Shown here: positions 1-5,142 of the stretch, one piece after another | How positions within the stretch are numbered: position 1 is the stretch's first letter | Layout: each line of letters opens with the position of its first letter | Assembly (NCBI GenBank): GCA_030830385.1 | Contig: JAURNA010000109.1 | Location: 1 to 5,142, forward strand | Length of the DNA stretch: 5,142 bases | Origin: Crocinitomicaceae bacterium | Lineage (GTDB): Bacteria; Bacteroidota; Bacteroidia; Flavobacteriales_D; Crocinitomicaceae | Direction: 5' to 3' | Made by a program: the position numbers and the translations under genes | Notes under the pieces: generated by a model | Database searches by the model: none | The model's input: only the letters and a program-made list of their open reading frames with translations | Told to the model about the DNA's origin: nothing

Positions 1-644
1 TCTTCCATTTTGGAGTAATCAAGCGATCGGCCGTCTACCCGTGGGGGCGTTCCCGTCTTCATCCTTCCCGCCTCGAAGCCCAATTGAATAAGTTCCTCCG
101 TAATTCCGGTTGCAGCACGTTCACCCGCACGACCGCCGCCGAACTGTTTTTCTCCAAGGTGAATCAACCCATTCAGGAACGTCCCGTTTGTCAAAACAAC
201 ACTCTTTGCCCGAATTGTCATCCCGATGGACGTTTTCACACCTACCACCCGATCACCTTCCACAATCAGACCCGTACACATATCCTGCCAGAAATCCACC
301 CCTGGATTTTTCTCCAGCATCAATCGCCACTCTTCCGCAAAACGCATTCGGTCATTTTGTGTTCGGGGAGACCACATTGCCGGTCCTTTGGAACGATTCA
401 ACATACGAAACTGAATCGCACTGAGATCACTCACAATTCCGGAACCGCCTCCAAGGGCATCAATCTCACGCACAATTTGCCCTTTTGCAACACCTCCCAT
501 CGCCGGGTTGCAACTCATTTGAGCAATCGTGTTCATGTTCATCGTAACAAGCAAAACCGAACTTCCCAGCTTCGCCGCCGCATTGGCAGCTTCGCAACCC
601 GCGTGCCCGGCCCCCACAACTACAACATCATATTCTTTCAACAT
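1..644 (-). CDS. mnmG: tRNA uridine-5-carboxymethylaminomethyl modification enzyme MnmG, N-terminal part (runs off the left edge)
   Basis: MnmG (GidA) is the FAD-dependent partner of the GTPase MnmE; together they install the (carboxymethyl)aminomethyl group on U34 of tRNAs reading split codon boxes. The window holds the first 214 codons; family members have roughly 620 residues, so about two thirds lies beyond position 1. Seen directly: the dinucleotide-binding fold at the N-terminus (GAGHAGCE, residues 11-18, after a hydrophobic DVVVV strand); the family signature SCNPAMGGVAKGQ at residues 44-56 with Cys45, which aligns with the conserved Cys47 of E. coli; KGPAMWSPRTQNDRMRF at 86-102; LTNGTFLNG at 151-159; GGGRAGE at 169-175; and KTGTPPRVDGR at 196-206. 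The ATG at 642-644 is chosen because the FAD-binding strand starts six residues later, as in the family. No Shine-Dalgarno sequence precedes it; a parS site fills the leader. It is the last visible gene of the minus-strand block, 36 bp after ybeY. Confidence 0.97.
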   Translation of the reverse strand, partial: MLKEYDVVVVGAGHAGCEAANAAAKLGSSVLLVTMNMNTIAQMSCNPAMGGVAKGQIVREIDALGGGSGIVSDLSAIQFRMLNRSKGPAMWSPRTQNDRMRFAEEWRLMLEKNPGVDFWQDMCTGLIVEGDRVVGVKTSIGMTIRAKSVVLTNGTFLNGLIHLGEKQFGGGRAGERAATGITEELIQLGFEAGRMKTGTPPRVDGRSLDYSKME

Positions 645-650
645 CACACA

Positions 651-666
651 TGTTTCACGTGGAACA
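651..666. promoter_or_regulatory. parS: parS site 1 (ParB/Spo0J binding site) in the mnmG leader
   Basis: The plus strand reads TGTTTCACGTGGAACA, which is the exact reverse complement of TGTTCCACGTGAAACA, a classic Bacillus subtilis parS form. It is an imperfect palindrome around CACGTG. ParB (Spo0J) dimers load here and spread along the DNA to recruit SMC and to interact with ParA. The site lies wholly in the 36-bp gap between ybeY and mnmG, ending 7 nt before the mnmG ATG. That the site is bound in this organism is inferred from the sequence match and from its two neighbours. Confidence 0.93.
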
Positions 667-680
667 AATTCAGGACAAAA

Positions 681-1124
681 TTACAACTGTTTTAGCGAAC
701 TCAATGTTTCACGTGAAACCATCGCCAATGCTTTCGACTCCATTTCTCTCATTTCTGTCGCTTCCGCTTCGGATTTGTCTCCATACCCCAGCAAATGCAA
801 AATGCCGTGTGCCACCACCCGTAAAAGTTCCACGTGAAACATTTCTCCCCATTCGGCTGCATTCTCCCGAACGCGATCAACGGATATCATCAAGTCGCCA
901 GAAATGGTGGAACCCACGCAATAATCAAAGGTGATTATGTCTGTGTAGTAATGATGGTCAAGAAACTCTTTGTTTACTTCCAAAAGTGCGTCATCGGAAC
1001 ACCAAACCAAGCCAATTTCGCCCAGTTCCTTTTGTTCGGAACGACACAAATCGCCCAGCCACAAAACAAAAAATTCCGGATCAATGTCCAGAATTTCCGT
1101 GCCTCGATTGTGTATGCTTATCAT
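681..1124 (-). CDS. ybeY: Endoribonuclease YbeY, 16S rRNA 3'-end maturation and ribosome quality control
   Basis: A 147-residue protein of the UPF0054/YbeY family, a metal-dependent cytoplasmic endoribonuclease involved in 16S rRNA 3' processing and 70S quality control; length is normal. Seen directly: TDIITFDY at residues 61-68, GDLMIS at 76-81, and the metal-binding segment HGILHLLGYGDK at 106-117, followed by an acidic helix EAEATEMREME. The usual HxxxHxxxxxH motif appears as His106, His110 and Asp116, so the third ligand is Asp rather than His; I recall this as common in Bacteroidota, not as a sign of decay. The Arg found after the conserved Asn in E. coli (Arg59) aligns with Leu55. The ATG overlaps the stop of the upstream ATPase gene as ATGA (1121-1124), suggesting coupled translation. 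Two parS sites are embedded in its codons, encoding M95-L100 (FHVE) and V136-T140 (VSRET). The last ~10 residues are poorly conserved in the family. Confidence 0.95.
   Translation of the reverse strand: MISIHNRGTEILDIDPEFFVLWLGDLCRSEQKELGEIGLVWCSDDALLEVNKEFLDHHYYTDIITFDYCVGSTISGDLMISVDRVRENAAEWGEMFHVELLRVVAHGILHLLGYGDKSEAEATEMREMESKALAMVSRETLSSLKQL
705..720. promoter_or_regulatory. parS: parS site 2, inside ybeY codons
   Basis: The plus strand reads TGTTTCACGTGAAACC, 15 of 16 positions matching the fully palindromic parS form TGTTTCACGTGAAACA; only the last base differs. It sits near the 3' end of ybeY, where the coding strand reads it as VSRET (residues 136-140). Its centre is 54 bp from that of site 1. 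The match to ParB consensus and the clustering are seen; binding is inferred. Confidence 0.9.
826..841. promoter_or_regulatory. parS: parS site 3, inside ybeY codons
   Basis: The plus strand reads AGTTCCACGTGAAACA, 15 of 16 positions matching TGTTCCACGTGAAACA; only the first base differs. It is read by ybeY as MFHVEL (residues 95-100), just before the metal-binding helix and in a different reading phase from site 2. Its centre is 121 bp from that of site 2. Binding by ParB is inferred. Confidence 0.88.
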
Positions 1125-1537
1125 TTCTTCGAAAAGTAAATGAGTACGCTTCTCCCCCCCTGGTCGAACTCGACTGCTTCGGCCAACGATCGCATCAGAT
1201 AGATGCCCCGACCGTTTTCTTTTTCTATGTTTTCCGGGGCTGTCGGGTCCGGCAGATTCTTGTAATCAAACCCTTCTCCGTAATCCCTTACGTTGAAGCA
1301 AAAGTCCGTTTCCTTGTCGCCTACGGCAACGTCAACCTTGAGGGATCCACTTTGTTTGTTTCCATGTTGAATGGCATTGTTCACTGCCTCTGTGACGGCA
1401 ATCAGTACATTTCCATAACAATCCTCCCGAACACTCAGGCGCTCACACACGTCGTCAATCAATGCCTCGACTCTGCCGATGGATGAAAAGTCTGACGGTA
1501 TGGAAAGTTTATCCACTACAACGTAACCCTCTTTCAT
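1121..1537 (-). CDS. RsbW/SpoIIAB-like ATP-binding protein (HATPase_c fold; anti-sigma-factor-kinase type)
   Basis: A 138-residue cytoplasmic protein made of a single GHKL (Bergerat) ATP-binding domain, the size of the anti-sigma-factor kinases RsbW and SpoIIAB. Seen directly: the N box EAVNNAIQHGN (residues 50-60, with the Mg-binding Asn pair N53/N54), the G1 box DYGEGFD (85-91), and the G2 box NGRGIYLMRSLAE (108-120). The order and spacing are those of an intact ATP site. There is no sensor, dimerisation or membrane domain, so it is not a sensor histidine kinase. Known for the family: RsbW/SpoIIAB bind a sigma factor and phosphorylate an STAS-domain antagonist. Neither partner gene is in this window, so the target is unknown. 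It starts 15 bp after the DUF4175-type gene and its TGA overlaps the ybeY ATG, placing it firmly within the operon. No Shine-Dalgarno sequence is evident. Fold assignment is confident; a sigma-factor role is only inferred. Confidence 0.9.
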   Translation of the reverse strand: MKEGYVVVDKLSIPSDFSSIGRVEALIDDVCERLSVREDCYGNVLIAVTEAVNNAIQHGNKQSGSLKVDVAVGDKETDFCFNVRDYGEGFDYKNLPDPTAPENIEKENGRGIYLMRSLAEAVEFDQGGRSVLIYFSKK

Positions 1538-1552
1538 GTCGTTTTCTACTAT

Positions 1553-4500
1553 TTAGTATAGCATACGATTGAAAAACTCGTTGGCTCTGTCTTTGTAATA
1601 CTTCTTGTACGCCGGGTCAACAGAACGCAGTAATTCAACCTGTCTCAGTTTTTCTTTGTTATACTGATCAAATCGAATTTGGTTACCATAATTTTTATTT
1701 TTTCCGGAATCGGATTCCCGTTTCTCCTCAAAGCCGCGTTCTCTTGTGGCTTTCTCGTGCTCCAGCAAACGCGTTAAGATGTCCTGCTGACGCTTGACCA
1801 TCTGGCCTGTTAAACGCTTGTTCAACAGGTCTCGCTCCTGCTCTTCCAACTCTTTAATCAGCGGATTCAAACCATTGCCGCTGCCCTTTCCTTCTTTGTT
1901 TAATTCCTGTCGAAGTTTCTCCAGTTGTTTGCGAATCGCTGATTGCTCGGCCGCCATCTTTGCAATTTGTTTATTGCCGAGACCCATGCCTCCGTTTTCT
2001 CCCTCCTTGCCACCAGGGTTGGTTCCGCCCGGCTTGTCTCCCGGCTTCTCGCCGCCGGGGTTATTCCCCTTCTTCATGGAATCCAGTTGCTTCTTGAGCA
2101 TCTGTTTCATGTCTTCATTTGACATGTTGTTGGACGGTTTCCCCTGCCCTTTTCCTCCGGGTTTGTTGCACGATCCTGAGCCCTGCATCATGCTTTGCAT
2201 TTGCTGCTGCATCTGCTGCAAACTTTCGTTCAACATCAAGGCAAGGTTGTTGTACGATGTCATGGCGTACTGCTGGTGTGCGGTCATTTCTGCTCTTCGC
2301 CTCTCGTCAATGTCCTCCAGCGCTACGTCCTGATTCGATTGAATGCTATTCAACTCGTCGTCGATAAACGTGGCAATCTTCGGCTGACGCTCCGCCAGGG
2401 CATACAAACTATCCCGAACTACTTTTGTGTCGTCAATAATTCTTCGCTGACGTCGTGTGTATTTTCTGAAAGCAGGGTCTGAGTCCGACACTCTGGCCAG
2501 TCGATTCATCACCTCCTCCTGGTCAAAACTTAACGTCATTAAACTTTCCAGGATGTTCCTCAGCATATTCATGTCCTCCTGCTGTTGCTCCTGGTTGGCC
2601 ATCTGCTGCATCATGTCAAGCGTTTCCGCCATTTTCTTCATTTCCTCCGCCGCATTTTGCTGGGACTCTTCGGCCTTCTTTCCCTTGTTCTTTTCCATTT
2701 GCTCAACCGCTTCCTGCAACTCGTCGGAAATCTCCTCGGACTGTTCTTGCGGATCCCCCAGGTCCATGGGACTCTTTAGCTCCTTGTTGAGACTGTCTAA
2801 CTCTTTCAAATCGTCTTTCAACTCATTGAATTTGTCTTCTATTTCCGTTTGCTTTTTCGTTTCTTCCCCGGACACGTTTCCGTCCTTGTTCATCTCATCC
2901 TTGAGCTTCTCCTGTTCCTCTGCGAGTTTTTTCAATTCTTCTTCTACGGCATCAATCTTTTCATTTACCTGCAGACGCTTGAGCATTTCCAGACTGCGAT
3001 CCAACTGGCGTTTCATGTCCTCAGCAGACATCTCAAGTTCGTTCATGTTCTCCTCAAGGCCCTGTTCATTCTTCTCTTTCATCAGCTTCTCCAGCTCCTC
3101 CAAAAGTTCCTTTAACTCGTCGTCCATCAACTCCTCCAGCAAATCATTGATGAGCTCCTGTTGTTCCTGAAGTTCCGGGTCGATTTCACTCAATTGGTTC
3201 TTCTCTTCCATCGCGTTCTGCATCTCTTCTTGTGTCCGATCGAGGTTTTCTATCAGGGACCGATGCTCCTCCTGAAGTTGATTGATGTCGTTAAGCTTGT
3301 TCCAATTTGATTTCTTTGTACTGTTGGTTTCCTTGCGGAGACGCTCGAGATTCTCCTGAAATTCCTGTGCTTGTTTGACCAAATCCGACAGGTTTTCCCG
3401 ATCTTTTTCCTGCTGTTCGTCACGTGTTTCGTTCAAGTCCTCTAACGTAGGGAGCGTGTACACAAACGTTTTGCTCCGTGTCGACTTTGCTCCGTTCACG
3501 CCGTCGTTGTCCGATACAATGAAGTAATATTCTATTCGATCCTCCAGGGCAATTTCTTCCCGGCGAAAATCAACTGCAAAATCAAATGGGGATTCGGTTC
3601 CAACCACGCGACTCACTGGCATTGTTTCGGTTCGTTTCTGACCGTTCTTCGCTGTAATGACATAGACAAACGAAAGTCCGGACAGACCATGGTCATCGCT
3701 TACCATTCCCGTGAAGTAACGAATGCCATCTTTGATTGAGTCTTTGACTTCCTCAACCTGAATGCTTGGATAATTATCCTTGATTACATCTACTGAAAAG
3801 CGCGTTGTGTCCACCTTCTTGCTTTGTCGGTTTTTCAATACGACCTTTCCCTCTGTGTTGTCCGTGAAGGTTTTGCTTACCTTGAAGCCGTCGTTGCTGA
3901 ATTCTTTCTTTTTCTCCCCGAGCCAGAATTCAGACCCTTCGCTGTTCTTTGTAAGCACGCTCCATGAAACGATGGTTCCTTCCGGAATGGTGAGGTCAGA
4001 AGCGTTCTCAATTACCTCCTTTTCTTTTCCAAGGTAGGCAGGATAGATCAGCGTAGCCTGCATTTTCCCGATCGCTGTTTTCGAAATGACATGCACGTTG
4101 TACTTATCGCTGCGGTATTCGTCGCCATCGTATCGCGCCTCGAATTGCACGTTCATGTGTGTACGAACCTGCTTGAGGTTTCCCGTAAATGTATTCTTCG
4201 TTTTGCGCTTCAAAAGGGCTCTCCCCTGCTCTGATTTGACGTATACTTTCTCCGGTATATCCTCTCCGATGAGTGATACCTCGAATGGGAAATCTTCTCC
4301 TTCTTCCACCGAAGAATTGTTTCCTGTAAATGCAAATTGAAACGGTGCCGGAACTTCAAACTCCTGCGAAAAGTTGAGTACGCGCTCGGTGCCCTGTTTA
4401 AACAGAGCCGGCATGCTGAAGCCCAGTACAACCATGATAACAAATATGGGAGCTACCCATCGGAAATGACGTCTGTTTTCCCTGATGTCAATTGCGTTGG

Positions 4501-4933
4501 CAAAAGGAATAACGCTGAGTGTTTTACTGCGCTGTTGTACACTCGCATTCAACAATTCAAAATCGCCGGAGTTGGCACTCATCTGATCGTTGAGCTGAAG
4601 TGTATTCAAGAGTCGATCTGAAACCTCGGGAAAGAACTTGCCGATGATTTCGGCCGCCTGGTAGTGATCAATGCGTTTTCCGTATTGCTTCAATTTCATA
4701 ACGGGCACAACGATGTACCGCGCCAGAAGGTAGCCGTTCAGCCCGATAAAGCCAAAGAACAAACCACCGCGCAATGCAGAGTTGAACCGCCCGAAATACT
4801 CAAGGGTAATGACCACCAGATAAGTCGTCAAAAAGATTCCGACAAACAGCAGCAACCCCTTCACGATCTGATTCTTGTAGTACTTCCGAATGAAGCCGTC
4901 TACCTGACCAATCAACCGATCAAATGCACTCAT
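1553..4933 (-). CDS. DUF4175-type large membrane-anchored coiled-coil protein, function unknown
   Basis: A 1126-residue protein resembling the ~1100-residue DUF4175-type proteins of Bacteroidota; function unknown. Numbered from the ATG at 4931-4933: an N-terminal helix with FIRKYYKNQIVKG (15-27); hydrophobic segments at about 26-47, 56-77 and 159-178; a beta-rich region at about 190-495 that looks like two or three Ig-like modules, including NYPSIQVEEV and SDDHGLSGLSFVYV; a highly charged Glu/Lys/Gln coiled coil at about 500-790; a helical Gln/Met-rich stretch to 918; a Gly/Pro/Asn/Lys-rich linker (about 920-985); and a basic, helical C-terminus ending FFNRMLY. Three membrane passes suggest the long C-terminal part lies outside the cytoplasm, but this was not computed. 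No catalytic motif was recognised. The frame stays open to a TTG at 5008 (25 more residues), but that start would overlap the candidate promoter, and the ATG fits the family N-terminus better. First gene of the block; the ATPase gene follows after 15 bp. Confidence 0.88.
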   Translation of the reverse strand: MSAFDRLIGQVDGFIRKYYKNQIVKGLLLFVGIFLTTYLVVITLEYFGRFNSALRGGLFFGFIGLNGYLLARYIVVPVMKLKQYGKRIDHYQAAEIIGKFFPEVSDRLLNTLQLNDQMSANSGDFELLNASVQQRSKTLSVIPFANAIDIRENRRHFRWVAPIFVIMVVLGFSMPALFKQGTERVLNFSQEFEVPAPFQFAFTGNNSSVEEGEDFPFEVSLIGEDIPEKVYVKSEQGRALLKRKTKNTFTGNLKQVRTHMNVQFEARYDGDEYRSDKYNVHVISKTAIGKMQATLIYPAYLGKEKEVIENASDLTIPEGTIVSWSVLTKNSEGSEFWLGEKKKEFSNDGFKVSKTFTDNTEGKVVLKNRQSKKVDTTRFSVDVIKDNYPSIQVEEVKDSIKDGIRYFTGMVSDDHGLSGLSFVYVITAKNGQKRTETMPVSRVVGTESPFDFAVDFRREEIALEDRIEYYFIVSDNDGVNGAKSTRSKTFVYTLPTLEDLNETRDEQQEKDRENLSDLVKQAQEFQENLERLRKETNSTKKSNWNKLNDINQLQEEHRSLIENLDRTQEEMQNAMEEKNQLSEIDPELQEQQELINDLLEELMDDELKELLEELEKLMKEKNEQGLEENMNELEMSAEDMKRQLDRSLEMLKRLQVNEKIDAVEEELKKLAEEQEKLKDEMNKDGNVSGEETKKQTEIEDKFNELKDDLKELDSLNKELKSPMDLGDPQEQSEEISDELQEAVEQMEKNKGKKAEESQQNAAEEMKKMAETLDMMQQMANQEQQQEDMNMLRNILESLMTLSFDQEEVMNRLARVSDSDPAFRKYTRRQRRIIDDTKVVRDSLYALAERQPKIATFIDDELNSIQSNQDVALEDIDERRRAEMTAHQQYAMTSYNNLALMLNESLQQMQQQMQSMMQGSGSCNKPGGKGQGKPSNNMSNEDMKQMLKKQLDSMKKGNNPGGEKPGDKPGGTNPGGKEGENGGMGLGNKQIAKMAAEQSAIRKQLEKLRQELNKEGKGSGNGLNPLIKELEEQERDLLNKRLTGQMVKRQQDILTRLLEHEKATRERGFEEKRESDSGKNKNYGNQIRFDQYNKEKLRQVELLRSVDPAYKKYYKDRANEFFNRMLY
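1985..2065 (-). repeat. Gly/Pro/Asn/Lys low-complexity linker coding repeat within the DUF4175-type gene
   Basis: The codons here give a degenerate short repeat of the form (N/K)PGG(E/T/K), for example NNPGGEKPGDKPGG then TNPGGKEG. It follows a Met/Gln/Lys helix and precedes the conserved C-terminal helical part. It looks like a flexible, disordered spacer, and the repeat could vary in length between strains. The observation is direct; the linker role is inferred. Confidence 0.6.
2183..2218 (-). repeat. Gln/Met-rich codon repeat within the DUF4175-type gene
   Basis: A tract of CAG and ATG codons gives QQMQQQMQSMMQ, seen on the plus strand as repeated ctgctgcat units. It closes the long coiled-coil region and leads into the Gly-rich linker. 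Simple-sequence expansion is a plausible origin. No separate function is claimed. Confidence 0.55.
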
Positions 4934-4979
4934 GACATATCTATTGAAAAACGAAAATACAACATCTCTTACTTTTCCC

Positions 4980-5008
4980 TTTATAAGAAACGTTAAAGTC
5001 CTGTACAA
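4980..5008 (-). promoter_or_regulatory. Possible promoter of the DUF4175-ATPase-ybeY-mnmG block
   Basis: On the minus strand, TTGTAC (rc of 5003-5008) is followed after exactly 17 bp by TATAAA (rc of 4980-4985), about 47 nt ahead of the ATG at 4933. This resembles a classical sigma-70 arrangement (3/6 and 5/6 matches to TTGACA and TATAAT). Bacteroidota mainly use TTTG/TAnnTTTG instead, and I found no TAnnTTTG on this strand in the intergenic region, so the call is tentative. No TAnnTTTG was seen just upstream of the ATPase, ybeY or mnmG genes either, which favours transcription from this end. Confidence 0.35.
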
Positions 5009-5015
5009 TCGTACA
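5002..5015. repeat. Short inverted repeat TGTAC-AATC-GTACA, possible operator
   Basis: TGTACAATCGTACA has perfect 5-bp arms around a 4-bp centre. It overlaps the putative -35 element of the minus-strand block and lies about 45 bp upstream of the gltX -7 element, so a repressor bound here could affect either gene. Short palindromes of this size also occur by chance; no known regulator is recognised. Confidence 0.3.
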
Positions 5016-5058
5016 TTTCACAGGTTCAACACCCGTGAAAAAATCCATGTAAACTGCT

Positions 5059-5066
5059 TATCTTTG
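5059..5066 (+). promoter_or_regulatory. gltX promoter, Bacteroidota -7 element
   Basis: TATCTTTG, followed by CA, matches the Bacteroidota -7 consensus TAnnTTTG exactly. It lies 18 bp before the gltX ATG, implying a very short leader of about 10-15 nt starting near 5072. A convincing -33 TTTG element at the expected spacing is not seen, so this would rely mainly on the -7 element. Confidence 0.65.
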
Positions 5067-5084
5067 CACTCTAAAACAAGCATT

Positions 5085-5142
5085 ATGACCGATAGACCTG
5101 TTCGCGTTCGCTTTGCTCCTTCTCCAACCGGACCTCTTCACA
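5085..5142 (+). CDS. gltX: Glutamyl-tRNA synthetase, N-terminal fragment (runs off the right edge)
   Basis: Only 19 complete codons are present, reading MTDRPVRVRF followed by APSPTGPLH. This is the highly conserved first strand and loop of class I glutamyl-tRNA synthetases, where RFAPSPTG contacts glutamate/ATP and the next residues form the HIGH-type signature; here the first His of that signature is the last visible residue. The enzyme charges tRNA-Glu (and, in some bacteria, tRNA-Gln). The start is fixed by the short distance from the ATG to the motif, as is usual for the family, and by a TAnnTTTG element 18 bp upstream. It is transcribed away from the minus-strand block. The match cannot separate GltX from GlnS-like paralogues by length, but VRVRFAPSPTGPLH is the bacterial GltX form. 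Confidence 0.93.
   Translation, partial: MTDRPVRVRFAPSPTGPLH

Noticed and set aside
84..695. A 203-codon open frame on the plus strand across the start of mnmG.
   Set aside because: The opposite strand encodes unmistakable MnmG motifs through this whole stretch. The plus-strand product is His/Thr/Arg-rich without any family resemblance.
650..934. Plus-strand frames beginning MFHVEQ, as seen at the start of some annotated proteins near parS.
   Set aside because: This N-terminus is simply parS translated. The rest of the frame is antisense to ybeY and shows no domain.
2457..3170. A 237-codon open frame on the plus strand, opposite the coiled-coil part of the DUF4175-type gene, and a 179-codon one at 1794-2333.
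   Set aside because: They are Ser/Phe/Cys-rich or Pro/Leu-rich mirror images of Glu/Lys/Gln/Gly-rich codons on the minus strand. The product is low complexity with no recognisable domain, so these are antisense shadows.
3416..3431. A fourth CACGTG (3421-3426), in the DUF4175-type gene, as a possible parS.
   Set aside because: Only the central hexamer and a few flanking bases match (9 of 16 positions), far below the other three sites.
4934..5008. The TTG at 5008 as the start of the DUF4175-type protein (1151 residues).
   Set aside because: It would place the start within the candidate -35 element and adds a 25-residue stretch unlike the family N-terminus as I know it. The ATG at 4933 is preferred, without experimental proof.
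4970..5044. A tRNA-like T-arm (AGGTTCAACACCC, 5021-5033) in the divergent intergenic region.
   Set aside because: The T-stem has a mismatch, and no matching acceptor, D or anticodon arms could be placed upstream. No CCA end is present.

Overview
The window carries part of a bacterial chromosome, very probably from the phylum Bacteroidota. Three things point there: a DUF4175-type giant membrane/coiled-coil protein, the form of MnmG and YbeY (an SPRTQNDRMRF stretch in MnmG, TDIITFDY and HGILHLLGYGDK in YbeY), and a TAnnTTTG promoter element ahead of gltX with no Shine-Dalgarno sequences. The genus cannot be read from the sequence; a member of the Flavobacteriales, Cytophagales or Saprospiria would all fit. 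Base composition is moderate and even throughout, and there is no mobile element, CRISPR array or RNA gene.

Layout, in the direction of transcription (minus strand): a DUF4175-type protein (4933 to 1553), a 15-bp gap, an RsbW/SpoIIAB-like ATP-binding protein (1537 to 1121), an ATGA overlap, the 16S rRNA maturation endonuclease ybeY (1124 to 681), a 36-bp gap, then the tRNA-modification gene mnmG (gidA, from 644 and running off the left edge). This is a tightly packed, probably co-transcribed block. A 151-bp divergent intergenic region separates it from gltX (glutamyl-tRNA synthetase), of which only the first 19 codons are inside the right edge. Three of the five genes (ybeY, mnmG, gltX) serve translation or RNA maturation. 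The roles of the DUF4175-type protein and the kinase-like ATPase are not known.

The most notable structure is not a gene. Three near-perfect copies of the 16-bp ParB/Spo0J centromere site parS lie within 191 bp (651-666, 705-720, 826-841). One fills the mnmG leader and two are written inside ybeY codons, in two different reading frames. This marks the region as a likely chromosome-segregation centre close to the replication origin, in keeping with the usual oriC-proximal position of gidA/mnmG in many bacteria.
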